Assembly: GCA_022414725.1 (NCBI GenBank)
Contig: CM039463.1
Location: forward strand, 56,272,594 to 56,336,593
Length of the DNA: 64,000 bases
Source: Microglena sp. YARC
Lineage: Eukaryota; Chlorophyta; Chlorophyceae; Chlamydomonadales; Chlamydomonadaceae
Reading direction: 5' to 3'
The stretch's first letter is position 1. Every line of letters begins with the position of its first letter. The notes beneath the pieces are model-generated. The model was given only the letters and a program-made list of their open reading frames with translations, searched no databases and was not told the origin of the DNA. Shown piece by piece: positions 1-11,100 of the stretch. The position numbers were made by a program, and so were the translations under genes.

Positions 1-16
1 CAGGGGGGGCATTGAG

Positions 17-1616
17 TGGGGAGTGGAGGGCATTAGTGGTAGCTGGTTGTGGGTGATTGGGTGGGGAGTGGAGGGCACTAGTGGTGGCAGGTTGTGGGTG
101 ATTGGGTGGGGAGTGGAGGGCATTAGTGGTAGCTGGTTGTGGGTGATTGGGTGTGGAGTGGAGGGCATTAGTGGTAGCTGGTTGTGGGTGATTGGGTGGG
201 GAGTGGAGGGCACTAGTGGTGGCAGGTTGTGGGTGATTGGGTGGGGAGTGGAGGGCATTAGTGGTAGCTGGTTGTGGGTGATTGGGTGGGGAGTGGAGGG
301 CATTAGTGGTGGCTGGTTGTGGGTGATTGGGTGGGGAGTGGAGGGCATTAGTGGTAGCTGGTTGTGGGTGATTGGGTGTGGAGTGAAGGGCATTAGTGGT
401 GGCTGGTTGTGGGTGATTGGGTGGGGAGTGGAGGGCATGAGTGGTAGCTGGTTGTGGGTGATTGGGTGGGGAGTGGAGGGCACTAGTGGTGGCAGGTTGT
501 GGGTGATTGGGTGGGGAGTGGAGGGCATTAGTGGTACCTGGTTGTGGGTGATTGGGTGTGGAGTGGAGGGCATTAGTGGTAGCTGGTTGTGGGTGATTGG
601 GTGGGGAGTGGAGGGCATTAGTGGTGGCTGGTTGTGGGTGATTGGATGGGGAGTGGAGGGCATTAGTGGTGGCTGGTTGTGGGTGATTGGGTGGGGAGTG
701 GAGGGCATTAGTGGTGGCTGGTTGTGGGTGATTGGGTGGGGAGTGGAGGGCATTAGTGGTAGCTGGTTGTGGGTGATTGGGTGTGGAGTGGAGGGCATTA
801 GTGGTGGCTGGTTGTGGGTGATTGGGTGGGGAGTGGAGGGTATTAGTGGTAGCTGGTTGTGGGTGATTGGGTGTGGAGTGGAGGGCATTAGTGGTAGCTG
901 GTTGTGGGTGATTGGGTGTGGAGTGGAGGGCATTAGTGGTAGCTGGTTGTGGGTGATTGGGTGTGGAGTGGAGGGCATTAGTGGTAGCTGGTTGTGGGTG
1001 ATTGGGTGTGGAGTGGAGGGCATTAGTGGTAGCTGGTTGTGGGTGATTGGGTGGGGAGTGGAGGGCATTAGTGGTAGCTGGTTGTGGGTGATTGGGTGGG
1101 GAGTGGAGGGCATTAGTGGTAGCTGGTTGTGGGTGATTGGGTGGGGAGTGGAGGGCATTATTGGAAGCTGGTTGTGGGTGATTGGGTGGGGAGTGGAGGG
1201 CATGAGTGGTAGCTGGTTGTGGGTGATTGGGTGGGGAGTGGAGGGCATTATTGGAAGCTGGTTGTGGGTAATTGGGCGGGGAGTGGAGGGCATGAGTGGT
1301 AGCTGGTTGTGGGTGATTGGGTGGGGAGTGGAGGGCATTAGTGGTAGCTGGTTGTGGGTGATTGGGTGGGGAGTGGAGGGCATTATTGGAAGCTGGTTGT
1401 GGGTGATTGGGTGGGGAGTGGAGGGCATGAGTGGTAGCTGGTTGTGGGTGATTGGGTGGGGAGTGGAGGGCATTATTGGAAGCTGGTTGTGGGTGATTGG
1501 GTGGGGAGTGGAGGGCATTATTGGTGGCTGGTTGTGGGTGATTGGGCGGGGACTGGAGGGCATTATTGGAAGCTGGTTGTGGGTGATTGGGTGGGTTAGG
1601 CGGGGGTTGTGGGGTG
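17..1616. repeat. 45-bp minisatellite, about 35 copies
   Basis: A nearly perfect head-to-tail array with a 45-bp period. Since 45 is divisible by three, all frames stay open on the plus strand and give a spurious 15-residue repeat protein. Variants (gtagc/gtggc, ggg/gtg, att/atg) are shuffled along the array, as expected from unequal exchange. It probably lies in an intron or downstream part of the minus-strand lipase gene, whose remaining exons would be to the left. Confidence 0.95.
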
Positions 1617-2104
1617 GGGGGTAGAGAGCAATGGGTGGTGAGAAGAGCAGATACCACTGTGCCCACTTGCGAGCGGCCGACAAATTCCACCCACAGGGGG
1701 AACATTGGATTGGGAGTGGAGGGCATTAGTGGTAGCTGGTTGTGGGTGATTGGGCGGGGGGTGGAGGGCATTAGCGGTACCTGGTTGTGGGTGATTGGGT
1801 GGGTTAGGCGGGGGTGGTGGGGTGAGGGGTAGAGAGCAATGGGTGGTGAGAAGAGCAGATACCACTGTGCCCACTTGCGAGCGGCCGACAAAGTCCACCC
1901 ACAGGGGGAGCATTGGGTAGGGGGTGGAGGGCATTAGTGGTAGCTGGTTGTGGGTGATTGGGTGGGTTGGGCGGGTGTGGTGGGGTGTGGTGGGGGGCAG
2001 AGAGCATTGGGTGGGGATTGGAGAGCATGTGTGGCCCTCAAAGTCAACCTGCAGGGAAAGCTTTGGATGAGGAGTGGAGGTCATTAGTGATAGCTGGTTA
2101 TGGG
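1617..2104. repeat. Higher-order ~208-bp tandem repeat
   Basis: Blocks combining a stretch beginning gtagagagcaatggg (1621, 1829, degenerate near 2000) with one or two 45-bp units recur about every 208 bp. It is a compound extension of the neighbouring minisatellite. No coding signal is seen. Confidence 0.75.
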
Positions 2105-2394
2105 TGATTGGGTGGGTTGGTAATTGGGTGGGTTGGTAATTGGGTGGGTTGGTAATTGGGTGGGTTGGTAATTGGGTGGGTTGGTAATTGGGTGGGTTGG
2201 TAATTGGGTGGGTTGGTAATTGGGTGGGTTGGTAATTGGGTGGGTTGGTAATTGGGTGGGTAGGTAATTGGGTGGGTTGGTAATTGGGTGGGTTGGTAAT
2301 TGAGTTTGTGTGTGTGTGCGTGTTCGTGTGTTTGTGTGTGTGTGTGGGGGGTGGGGTGGGGTGGGGTGGGGGGGTGGGGTGGGGGGTAAGCCCT

Positions 2395-2398
<4 letters not shown>
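2105..2398. repeat. 16-bp array followed by GT/GGGGT tract
   Basis: About twelve copies of a 16-mer (ttggtaattgggtggg) to about 2300, then a (GT)n tract and G-rich sequence. Confidence 0.9.

Positions 2399-2485
<87 letters not shown>
2399..2485. repeat. (GA)n microsatellite
   Basis: Uninterrupted GA dinucleotide run of about 85 bp. Confidence 0.97.
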
Positions 2486-2487
<2 letters not shown>

Positions 2488-2889
2488 CTATTGGTTTGAT
2501 TCAATTTATCATTATATCAATCACCCACAAATTTATTGATTGACATCGAGCAACACAATTTTGAAAATCATACGCCTTTCCACAGGGAGTGAGGTTGAAG
2601 GGACCTTCCGGTTCGCTTGCACTGGAGAATCTGAACTATGTTGGGTTTTGGTTCCGCAGTCCGCTTCTACACCTAAGATCAGACTCCCGCTCAAAAGCAA
2701 GGAGGGAAGTTTTCAACCTCTGCCTAACCAACGGTGACTATAGCCAGCTCCGGATTACGCTGTGGTGTCCTTTACTTCACATCCTGTGAGTGACTGCATT
2801 ATACGGATGTTACAATTTCAATTTCGATTCCAAGGCAACAGGTCTGAAATTTGGGAACCTGGCATGGCCCAGAGACTCAACGTATGTAT
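2486..2889. other. No gene seen; dispersed-repeat fragment
   Basis: Short frames only. The stretch near 2567-2640 (catacgcctttccacaggg and following) recurs in degenerate form at about 7341-7384 and 8309-8360, so it is part of a low-copy dispersed repeat. No exon of the lipase was recognised here. Confidence 0.5.
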
Positions 2890-3475
2890 GAGTGGGTGTT
2901 GGATGGGTAAGACTTCTACATACATACATGCTCTTATCCTATCCCAGCTCCCACCTGGCCAAACCCAGAGACTTGATACATGCTTGAGTGAGTGGGTGTT
3001 ACATGGGCAAGACTCCTACACACATACACGCTCTTATCCTGTCCCATCTACCACAGGACCAAACCCAGTGACTTGGCGCATGCATGAGTGGGTGTGAGAT
3101 GGACAAGAATCCTAGACACATACATGCTCTTATCCTGTCCCATGTCCCACAGGACCAAACTCAGTGACTTGGCGCATGCATGAGTGGGTGTGAGATGGAC
3201 AAGACTCCTACTAGACACATACATGCTCTTATCCTGTCCCATCTACCACAGGACCAAACCCAGTGACTTGGCGCATGCATGAGTGGGTGTGGGATGGGCA
3301 AGACTCCTACTAGACACATACATGCTCTTATCCTGTCCCATCTCCCACAGGACCAAACCCAGTGACTTGGCGCATGCATGAGTGGGTGTGGGATGGGCAA
3401 GACTCCTAGACACATACATGCTCTTATCCTATCCTATCTCCCACCTGACGAACCCAGAGACTTGACGTATGTACA
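2890..3475 (-). repeat. ~95-bp tandem repeat seeded by lipase exon L6 end
   Basis: About six copies of a roughly 95-bp unit. On the minus strand each carries a degenerate version of the end of lipase exon L6 (the RQVTGF segment; here CAAGTCACTGGGTTTGG) followed by intron-like sequence. The copies lie downstream of L6 in gene direction and look like an old donor-edge array. Confidence 0.7.
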
Positions 3476-4066
3476 TGAGAGAGGTTGGCAAATCCCCCAG
3501 AGAAAAGTCATCAACTTAGGTCTTCCAGAACAATACATCAGTGCCCTTTGGGGTTAAGGGTTTTGGGGTTAAGGTTTATCTCCCACCTTGTCAGACCCAG
3601 TGACTTGAGGTACGTACTTGAAGAGAGGTTGGAAATTCCCCAAGAGAAAATAAAAGTCATCAATGCAGATCTTCCACAACTTTTCATCTGTGACTTTTAG
3701 GGTGTAAGGTTTAAGGTTTATCTCACACCTTGTCAAACCCAGTGACTGGACATATGTACTGGTGTGAGGTTGGCAAACCCCTCAGGGAAAGTAAAGGTCA
3801 TCAATGCAAATCTTCCAGAACTTTTCATCCGTGCCTTTTAGGGTTTAGGGTTTTAGGGTTTATCTCCTACCTTGTCAAACCCAGTGCCTTGACGGATGTA
3901 CTGGAGAGAGGTTGGCAAATCCCCCAGAGACAAGTCGTCGCAATAGATCTTCCTGAGCTGTTGCTCTGTGCCTTTTAGGGTTTAGGGTTTAGGGTTTATC
4001 TCCTACATTGTCAAACCCAGTGACTTGACAAATGTACTGAATAGAGGCAAATCCCCCATAGACAAG
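3476..4066 (-). repeat. Donor-edge copies of lipase exon L6
   Basis: About four to five units of roughly 125 bp, each holding a degenerate copy of the last ~50-60 bp of exon L6 plus its donor and the start of the intron. The minus-strand text GTCACTGGGTTTGACAA and a gtaggaga-like donor recur. Units are separated by short gggtttaggg runs. These are partial exons, not full duplicates. Confidence 0.8.
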
Positions 4067-4249
4067 TTCTATGTAGCGTCGCCTGCGACGCTAAAAAATG
4101 GCGGAGAGTGATCGCGAGGGAGCAACAGGTGGCAACTGAAGCGAGTTAGTTACGAGACCGTTGGCTGACGTGTCGGGCTTCATCACGGTCAGACGGATGG
4201 ATGGATGGATGGACGGACAAATGGGTAACACTGGGGGCTCCGCCAAAAA
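4067..4249. mobile_element. Short element with terminal hairpin, copy 1
   Basis: About 183 bp inserted inside an L6 donor-edge copy. One end has a 7-bp-arm palindrome (GCGTCGCCTGCGACGC) about 6 bp from the boundary; the other end is TCCGCCAAAAA. Related copies are at 20246-20438 (inverted) and 46393-46589. There are no terminal inverted repeats and no clear long target duplication. A GGAT microsatellite interrupts this copy. The terminal hairpin is reminiscent of non-autonomous Helitrons, but the usual 3' CTRR end is not clear. Confidence 0.6.
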
Positions 4250-4355
4250 GTCACCAATGTACTTCTTCCATAACTTTTCATCTGTGATCTTCCATAACTA
4301 ATTCTAGTTTCAGGGTTAAAGGTTGAAAGTTTAGGGCTTAAGGCTTATCTCCTAC

Positions 4356-4522
4356 CTTGTCAAACCCAGTGACTTGACGAATGTACTGGAGAGAGGTTGG
4401 CAAATCCCCAAGACAAAAGTCATCCAAGGTGATCTTCCAGTACTCTTGCTCTGTGTCCTTAAGGCTTGTGTGGCCACGGCTGAATGTGTTGCCTCTTGTG
4501 TTCATCATCCACACATCGTAAC
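4356..4522 (-). CDS. Lipase exon L6
   Basis: 167 nt. Acceptor ggttag at 4523-4528; donor gtagga after TTTGACAAG. Encodes [11 protein letters not shown]...[15 protein letters not shown]...[17 protein letters not shown], the family segment just before the catalytic Ser. In relatives the GHSQG elbow follows within about 20 residues, so the next exon should carry it. The split Gly codon (G|GT) matches the end of L5. Confidence 0.9.
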
Positions 4523-4606
4523 CTAACCATATCAAATTGTGTTTAGTGTGTGGGGGAGGTAGGGGGTGGGGGGTGGGTGGGTGGGTGGGGGGGGTGAAAG
4601 GGATTC

Positions 4607-4640
<34 letters not shown>

Positions 4641-4842
4641 TGGTGGTAAAGGTGGTGATCTTCCAGTATTCTTGCTCTGTGTCCTTAAGGCTTGTGTGGC
4701 CACGGCTGAATGTGTTGCCTCTTGTGTTCATCATCCACACATCGTAACCTGACCATATCAAATTGTGTTTAGTGTGTGTGGGAGGTAGGGGGTGGGTGGG
4801 TGGGTGGGTGTGTTGTGTGTGGGGGGGGGGTGAAAGGGATTC

Positions 4843-4878
<36 letters not shown>

Positions 4879-5099
4879 ATGTGCATGTGGTGGTGGGTGG
4901 TGGTGGTGATCTTCCAGTACTCTTGCTCTGTGTCCTTAAGGCTTTGTGTGCCACGGCTGAATGTGTTGCCTCTTGTGTTCATCATCCACACATCGTAACC
5001 TGACCATATCAAATTGTGTTTAGTGTGTGTGGGAGGTAGGGGGTGGGTGGTGTGGGTGGGTGGGTGGGTGGGTGTGGGGGGGGGAAAGGGATTCAGGTG

Positions 5100-5130
<31 letters not shown>

Positions 5131-8100
5131 TGTGTGTGCATGTGCATGTGGTGGTGGTGGTGGTGGTGATCTTCCAGTACTCTTGCCTCTGTGTCCTTAA
5201 GGCTTGTGTGGCCACGGCTGAATGTGTTGCCTCTTGTGTTCAGCATCCACACATCGTAACCTGGGTGCTAGAGGGAGGGTGGGGTGGGGATGGGTTGGGT
5301 TGGGTTGGGTCGGGTTGGGTTGGGTTGGGTTGGGTTGGGTTGGGTTGGGTTGGGTTGGGTTGGGTTGGGTTGGGTTGGGTTGGGTTGGGTTGGGTTGGGT
5401 TGGGGTGTCCAAACATCATAACCTGGGTGTCAGGTCATACCGAGTGGATAACTGTTGATCTGTGTCTTTCATGCTTGTGTGGCCACAGCTGAAGGTGTTG
5501 CCTCTTGTGTTCATCATCCAAACATCGTAACCTGGGTGCCAGATCATATCAAATGGTGTTTAGTGTGTGTGGGGTGTGTGTGGGGGTGGGGGGGGTGGGG
5601 GGGGGTATGAAAGGGGTTCAGGTGTTTAGGGGTGGGGTGGGGGTGGGGGGGAGGCTGAATGTTACCTCGTGTTCAGCATCCAAACATCATAACCTGAATG
5701 TCAGTGGAAAACCTTTCAAGTTTGGTTAAGAAAAAACATTCCGCATTTTTAGTGTTAATAAGAATAGTTGCCATGCAACCTAAGTGGTGCCCACTACAGC
5801 GCCAATCACACCAGGTGGAAACTTGTTTTTCTATTCCCAACCACAGAAGTGAGTTGATAAAAAATCAAATTGTCTGATATAGTGATATGACACAGGGGTG
5901 AGTGGGGAGGTAATTTGGAAGGGTACATAAAATGCCAGGAAAGTGTGGAATGGTAGGGGGCTGATGCCATGGATCAACAATATGGGGGGCCCGCACGGGG
6001 CCTGCCCCTGGTTGGGTCCGTTGGCTAGACCACAATGGGACCCTGATCTGGCAGAGGTGGATGTGAATATTGGATGTAAGGATAAAAGGTAATGATAACA
6101 CCTGGTTGGGCGTGGTATTAAGGGGACCCGTTGTACGCGGGTAGAGAGGGGTCTTCTACCTCAAGTGGACAAGATACCATCGCGGTTGACAACGACTTGC
6201 AACGCTCAGGGCAACCGTAGGGGAAATTGAACCCCCAACCCTGCATCCTCGAAGCGATTTGGTATGCCACTAGACCAATTGATTTGCTGAAAGGGGCTAT
6301 GTAAGGATAATCTGATATGACACAAAAATGAGTGGGGAGGTCATTTGGAAAGGTAGATAAAATGCTAGAAAAGTGTGGAATGGTGATGCCCCAGGGGGCT
6401 GATGCCATGGACTAACAATATGGGGGGCCTACACAGGGCCTGCCCCTGGTTGTGTCTATTGGCTTGTCTGGAGGAGTTGGACGTGAATGTTGGAAGAGTT
6501 TAAATTTTCACTCTAGCACGAACTCAGGGCCCCCGTCGTCAAAACGATTGTTTGGGGGGTCAGTTCATCAGTTATTTTTTGTTAATGCCCCTCCCCTGTC
6601 ATGGTTGGGCAAGACCCTTTAGCCTATTTGGTCTACCCCTGGCCTGTAACAACTAACTAACTAATGGATTCAAGGATTATCTTCAAGTTTATTTGCATAA
6701 CTTTGATCACCCAACAATGGCAGGCGAGGCTGACAAGCACACTTGCAGACAAAAGTATAAGAACCCTGGTTGAGGTTGGGCAAGTCCCTTTAGCCAAAGT
6801 GGCTACCCCTGAACATACATAAAAAAAGAAAAACACAGACACAATATACACAAAAATATACATACATATACAATATGTACATATATATATTATATATTAT
6901 ATGTTGTATATAATATATCATATACATATATGTGTGTGCAGAAAAACACATATACACAATATACACAAAAACAAACATAGATATAGACAATCAACGCACC
7001 TCTGTCTGCGAGGATGAATGCCAAGCTGCTCTGGGCGTCGTTGATGACCCAACACACAGAGCTGAGGCTGATGCCGTGGACCAACAATATGGGGGGCCTG
7101 CGTAGGGCCTGCCCTTGGTTGGGCCCATTGTCTTTTCCATATGGAATCCTGTAAATAGATCGTAGAGCATCCAGAGGTTGATAAAAATGAAAAATGAAAC
7201 TAGGGAAATATAATGAAAATGGGGGAATTATAATGAAAATGGGGGAATTATAATGAAAATGGGAAATATAATAAAAAATTGGGAATTGAACAACGCATCC
7301 AGAGGTTGACAATGGTCAGATAAGACAAGATATAAATTGAAAATCGTACGCCTTGCCACAGGGCGTGATATTGAAAGAACCTTCCAGGGTACTTCCATTG
7401 ACCAAATTGGCCAGCGCTTAAGCGCACTTAATACAAAAAACTGCGCTTTGTAGTGCAAAAAGCATAAAAATTGCTTGCTGCGCCCACAGGGGGTTGCAAA
7501 AAAAACTGTGGCGAATGCGCAGTGGGGCTCAAAAAGGCAGCGCGCCATTGCGCAAAAGCGCGCGCTTGGAAGTACCCTGGAACCGTTCCATATGGTATCC
7601 AGTAAATAGAACATGGAGCATCCAGAGGTTGACTATGGTCAGGATACAAATTAAAAATTGGGGAAAAAGAATGCAAATTGGGAAATAGAAAACGGCTTCA
7701 AGAGGTTAAATTATCACTGTAGCACGAACTCAGGGCCCCCGTCGGTTAAACGATTGTTTTGGGCTCAGTTCATCAGTGCTTGTTCTTTTTAAGCCCTTTC
7801 TATACGTTTGGGCAAGATCCTTTAGCCAATTTGGCCTACCCCTGGACTGTAACATACATACAAGAGGTTGATAATGGTCATGCTAAATTGAAAATTGAAA
7901 CTGGAGAAATATAATGAAATGGGGAAGCATAATGAAAATTGGGGATATAGAATGATCATGGGGGAATATGATAAAATGGGGAAATAGAACACCACATCCA
8001 GAGGTTGACAATGGTCGTGATCAAAATTGAAAATTGACAATTCATACGCCTTGCCATTTGAACTTGAAGGAACCAAGTTGAAGGAAATGTAACACCGCAT

Positions 8101-11100
8101 CCTGAGGTTGGCATTTGTTTTTTAGTTGTGACTGATTGTGAAAGGGATTTCACCCCAGGAGGTGGGTCTCACTACACTAACCAGTGACACCGAGGATTCA
8201 GTTTGAATGGCGTTGCAACTCCTACAAAAGAGTAGGCTCACTTAGGGTTGGCGAGAGATACCGACCCTCGACCAAACATCATGATACAAATTGAACACGG
8301 AAAATTCATACGCCGGGGCGTGAGGTTGAAGGAACCTTCCAGCTTGCTTGCACTGGAGGGTGGTCCGTCCATCCATCCATCCATCCATCCATCCATCCAT
8401 CCATCCATCCATCCATCCATCCTTCCTTGCACCTATCACCCATGCATCCATCCATCAACCCACCCACCCATGCACCTATCCATCCATGTATTCACATGGC
8501 AAATTCACCTGAAGTTTGTAAGCTTGTAGCCATCAGGCGTTATGACCTCGTGCTCCTCCATGGGATAGCCCTTATCGGTGATCATTCCTGTCAGGGGGGG
8601 CAAGAACAAATTTATCAGACTGCATCATCGGAAGTTGTTTTCACCGAAGTACCCCCATCCGACCTGACCCACCCATCCCACACAAACGTTGAGGCCTTGA
8701 CACCCAGGCACCAAGACGTAGTGAAAAGTTCAAACACATGTATTCGGTTTGTTGTCATCAGGCGTTATGGCCACATGCTCCTCCATAGAATAGCCCTTAT
8801 CGGTCATCATTCCTGCCAGATGGTCAACAAGTCTTGTTAGTAATTGTGATAGGTTGGGTTGGGTTGGGTGGGTATGGACAATCATTCCTGTCAGATGGTT
8901 AGTCAACAAGACTTGTTAGGAATTATGATAGGTTGGGTTGGGTTGGGTTGGGCTGAGAATGGGGATTGGGTTGGGCTGGGCTGGGCTGGGCTGGGCTGAT
9001 AATGGGGGTTGAGTTGGGTTGGGCTGAGAATGGGGGTTGGTTTGGTTAAGTTTGGTTTGGTTTGGGCTGAGCTTGGGGGTTGGGTTGGGTGGGTATCGAT
9101 GATCATTCCTGTCAGATGGTCAGTCAACTAGACTTGTTAGGAGTATGATATAAAATACGTATACCTCTCTTATCAAACCGGTCTTTCCATAAAGAGCCAT
9201 TTGTATTTCGTATCCATTTCCATATAGAGTTATTGCTATTTCGAATATAAACACCAACATCGCCAAAATTGAAGTACTTCACCACAGCTTTTTGTTTTGA
9301 TTCATAGTCACCATATTCGTCATAGTCACCATAAGGGGCGGTCGCACAGACAGACAACGGGGTGAATCTGGGGGCTCCCGCTAGTAAGATAAATTTGCAT
9401 TACACCTTCCATATCATTGATCTTGACCCTGGTTACATGGCTCCAGCCAGCAATTTGGCTGTTGCCGTCTTGGGCAGGAGAAATATAATTACCAGAAATA
9501 ATGTCAACATCAACCAATCGTTTTCCCTCCCTTCTTAGTTAATGATTCCGCACCTTCCATATCATTGATCTTGACCTTGGTTGCATGGCTCCAGCCAGCA
9601 ATTTGGCTACTTGCTGTCCTAAACCCTAAATAATCATTACCAGGATTAATGTACACATGAACCAATCGTTTCCCCCCATCATATTTTATAATTCACTTTC
9701 CATATCATTTATCTTGATCTTGGTTGTATGGCTCCAGCCAGCAATTTGGCTGCTTGCCGTCCTTACCCCCCCCCCCCCCTCCCCCCCCCCCAAAATCCAG
9801 GAGTAATGTACACGTGAACAAATCGTTTCCCCCCTTCTTATTTGTGTAATTCCACACCTTCCATATCATTGATCTTGTCAGTCAGTCCCTGGAGCATCCC
9901 TGATCCTCGCGATCCGATAGCGCTTTGAAATATACTTGCTAAACCTGTTTTAGGCTGGGGGTCTGCACTGTAGACTAGAGAACCCTGAACCCTGAAACCA
10001 TCAGGACTAGAGGGGTAGGCCTGAAAAAAGGAGAAAGGTGGCAGGAGAAAGTGGCGGTAGTGGGAGTTAGTCGATATTTGTCGGTAGTTGGTGGATAGGG
10101 GTGGAATTGATGATACGATATGGAAACAACTCTGGGTAGGATCAGGATAATAAAACATGGACAGGATGGAAACAAGCACTCTCTGCAGCAGTGTACTTCA
10201 AATGGCCCAATTGACCAGCGCTTTAGCACACTTGAAAACAAAAAAACTGCACTTTGTAGTGCAAAAAGCGCAAAAATTGCTTGCAGCGCCCACAAGGGTT
10301 TGCAAAAAACTGCGCTCAAAGCGCAGAGGGGGTCAAAAAGTCAGCGCTCAAAAGCGCATAAGCACGCGCTTTGAATTACCCTGCTCTGCAGCATAATATT
10401 AAAAAAGTTACGCTGTTATCAACAGGCCGTTGCTGACCCAAGACAAGCCCGGTCCACAACATTATATATACAAAACAAAATGCCTGGAGGGGCGTGGTGT
10501 TAAGGGGACCCTCCTGTATGCCGCACCTGGGGAAAGTCACCATAAGAACATCCTCAAAATTAGATAGGCAATAGTGAAGCAAGCAAGCAAGATCGCAACA
10601 AGCATTTTTCAGCACCAATTTCAGATTTACCTGGGATTGTTCTCCAGTGCTTGGTAAACTTTCCTTTGGCAAGTCATCATCACGAAGTGCTTGGGCTGCG
10701 GCAGCAGAGGCAATGGTCCATATGGCAGCTTTACCTCCATCTTCAAAAACAGTAGGGTTCAGATAGATTGCCTTATTACAGTTTGCCAGGTGCATTTATG
10801 TATGTTCCAGTTCATGTTCATGTTTGTCAGGTCAGGTCAGGTCAGGTCCAGTTCATTTTCATGTTTGTCAGGTCATGTTTGTCAGTTCATGTTTGCCAGG
10901 TGCATTTATGTATGTTCCAGTTCATGTATGTTCCAGTTCAGGGGTGGGCCAGTTAGGCTAAAGGGACTTGCCCAACCGTGATAGGAAGGGCTTGAATGCA
11001 GAAATTACTTTCGGTTTCGGTGTCGGTTTCCCATTATGTAAGAGGTTTTATGTTATTTATGTATGAGTTGTTATGTTATTTTTGTATTTCGTGTTCTGTT

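Noticed and set aside
23..1624. 533-residue repeat protein on the plus strand
   Set aside because: Open only because the 45-bp minisatellite unit is divisible by three; the opposite strand of the next block is open for similar reasons and there are no splice or start signals.
5288..5404. Telomere
   Set aside because: Internal, short, pure pentamer inside a gene; not a known plant or algal telomere unit.
6118..6408. Minus-strand ORF
   Set aside because: Made of SINE-1 and an L5 partial copy.
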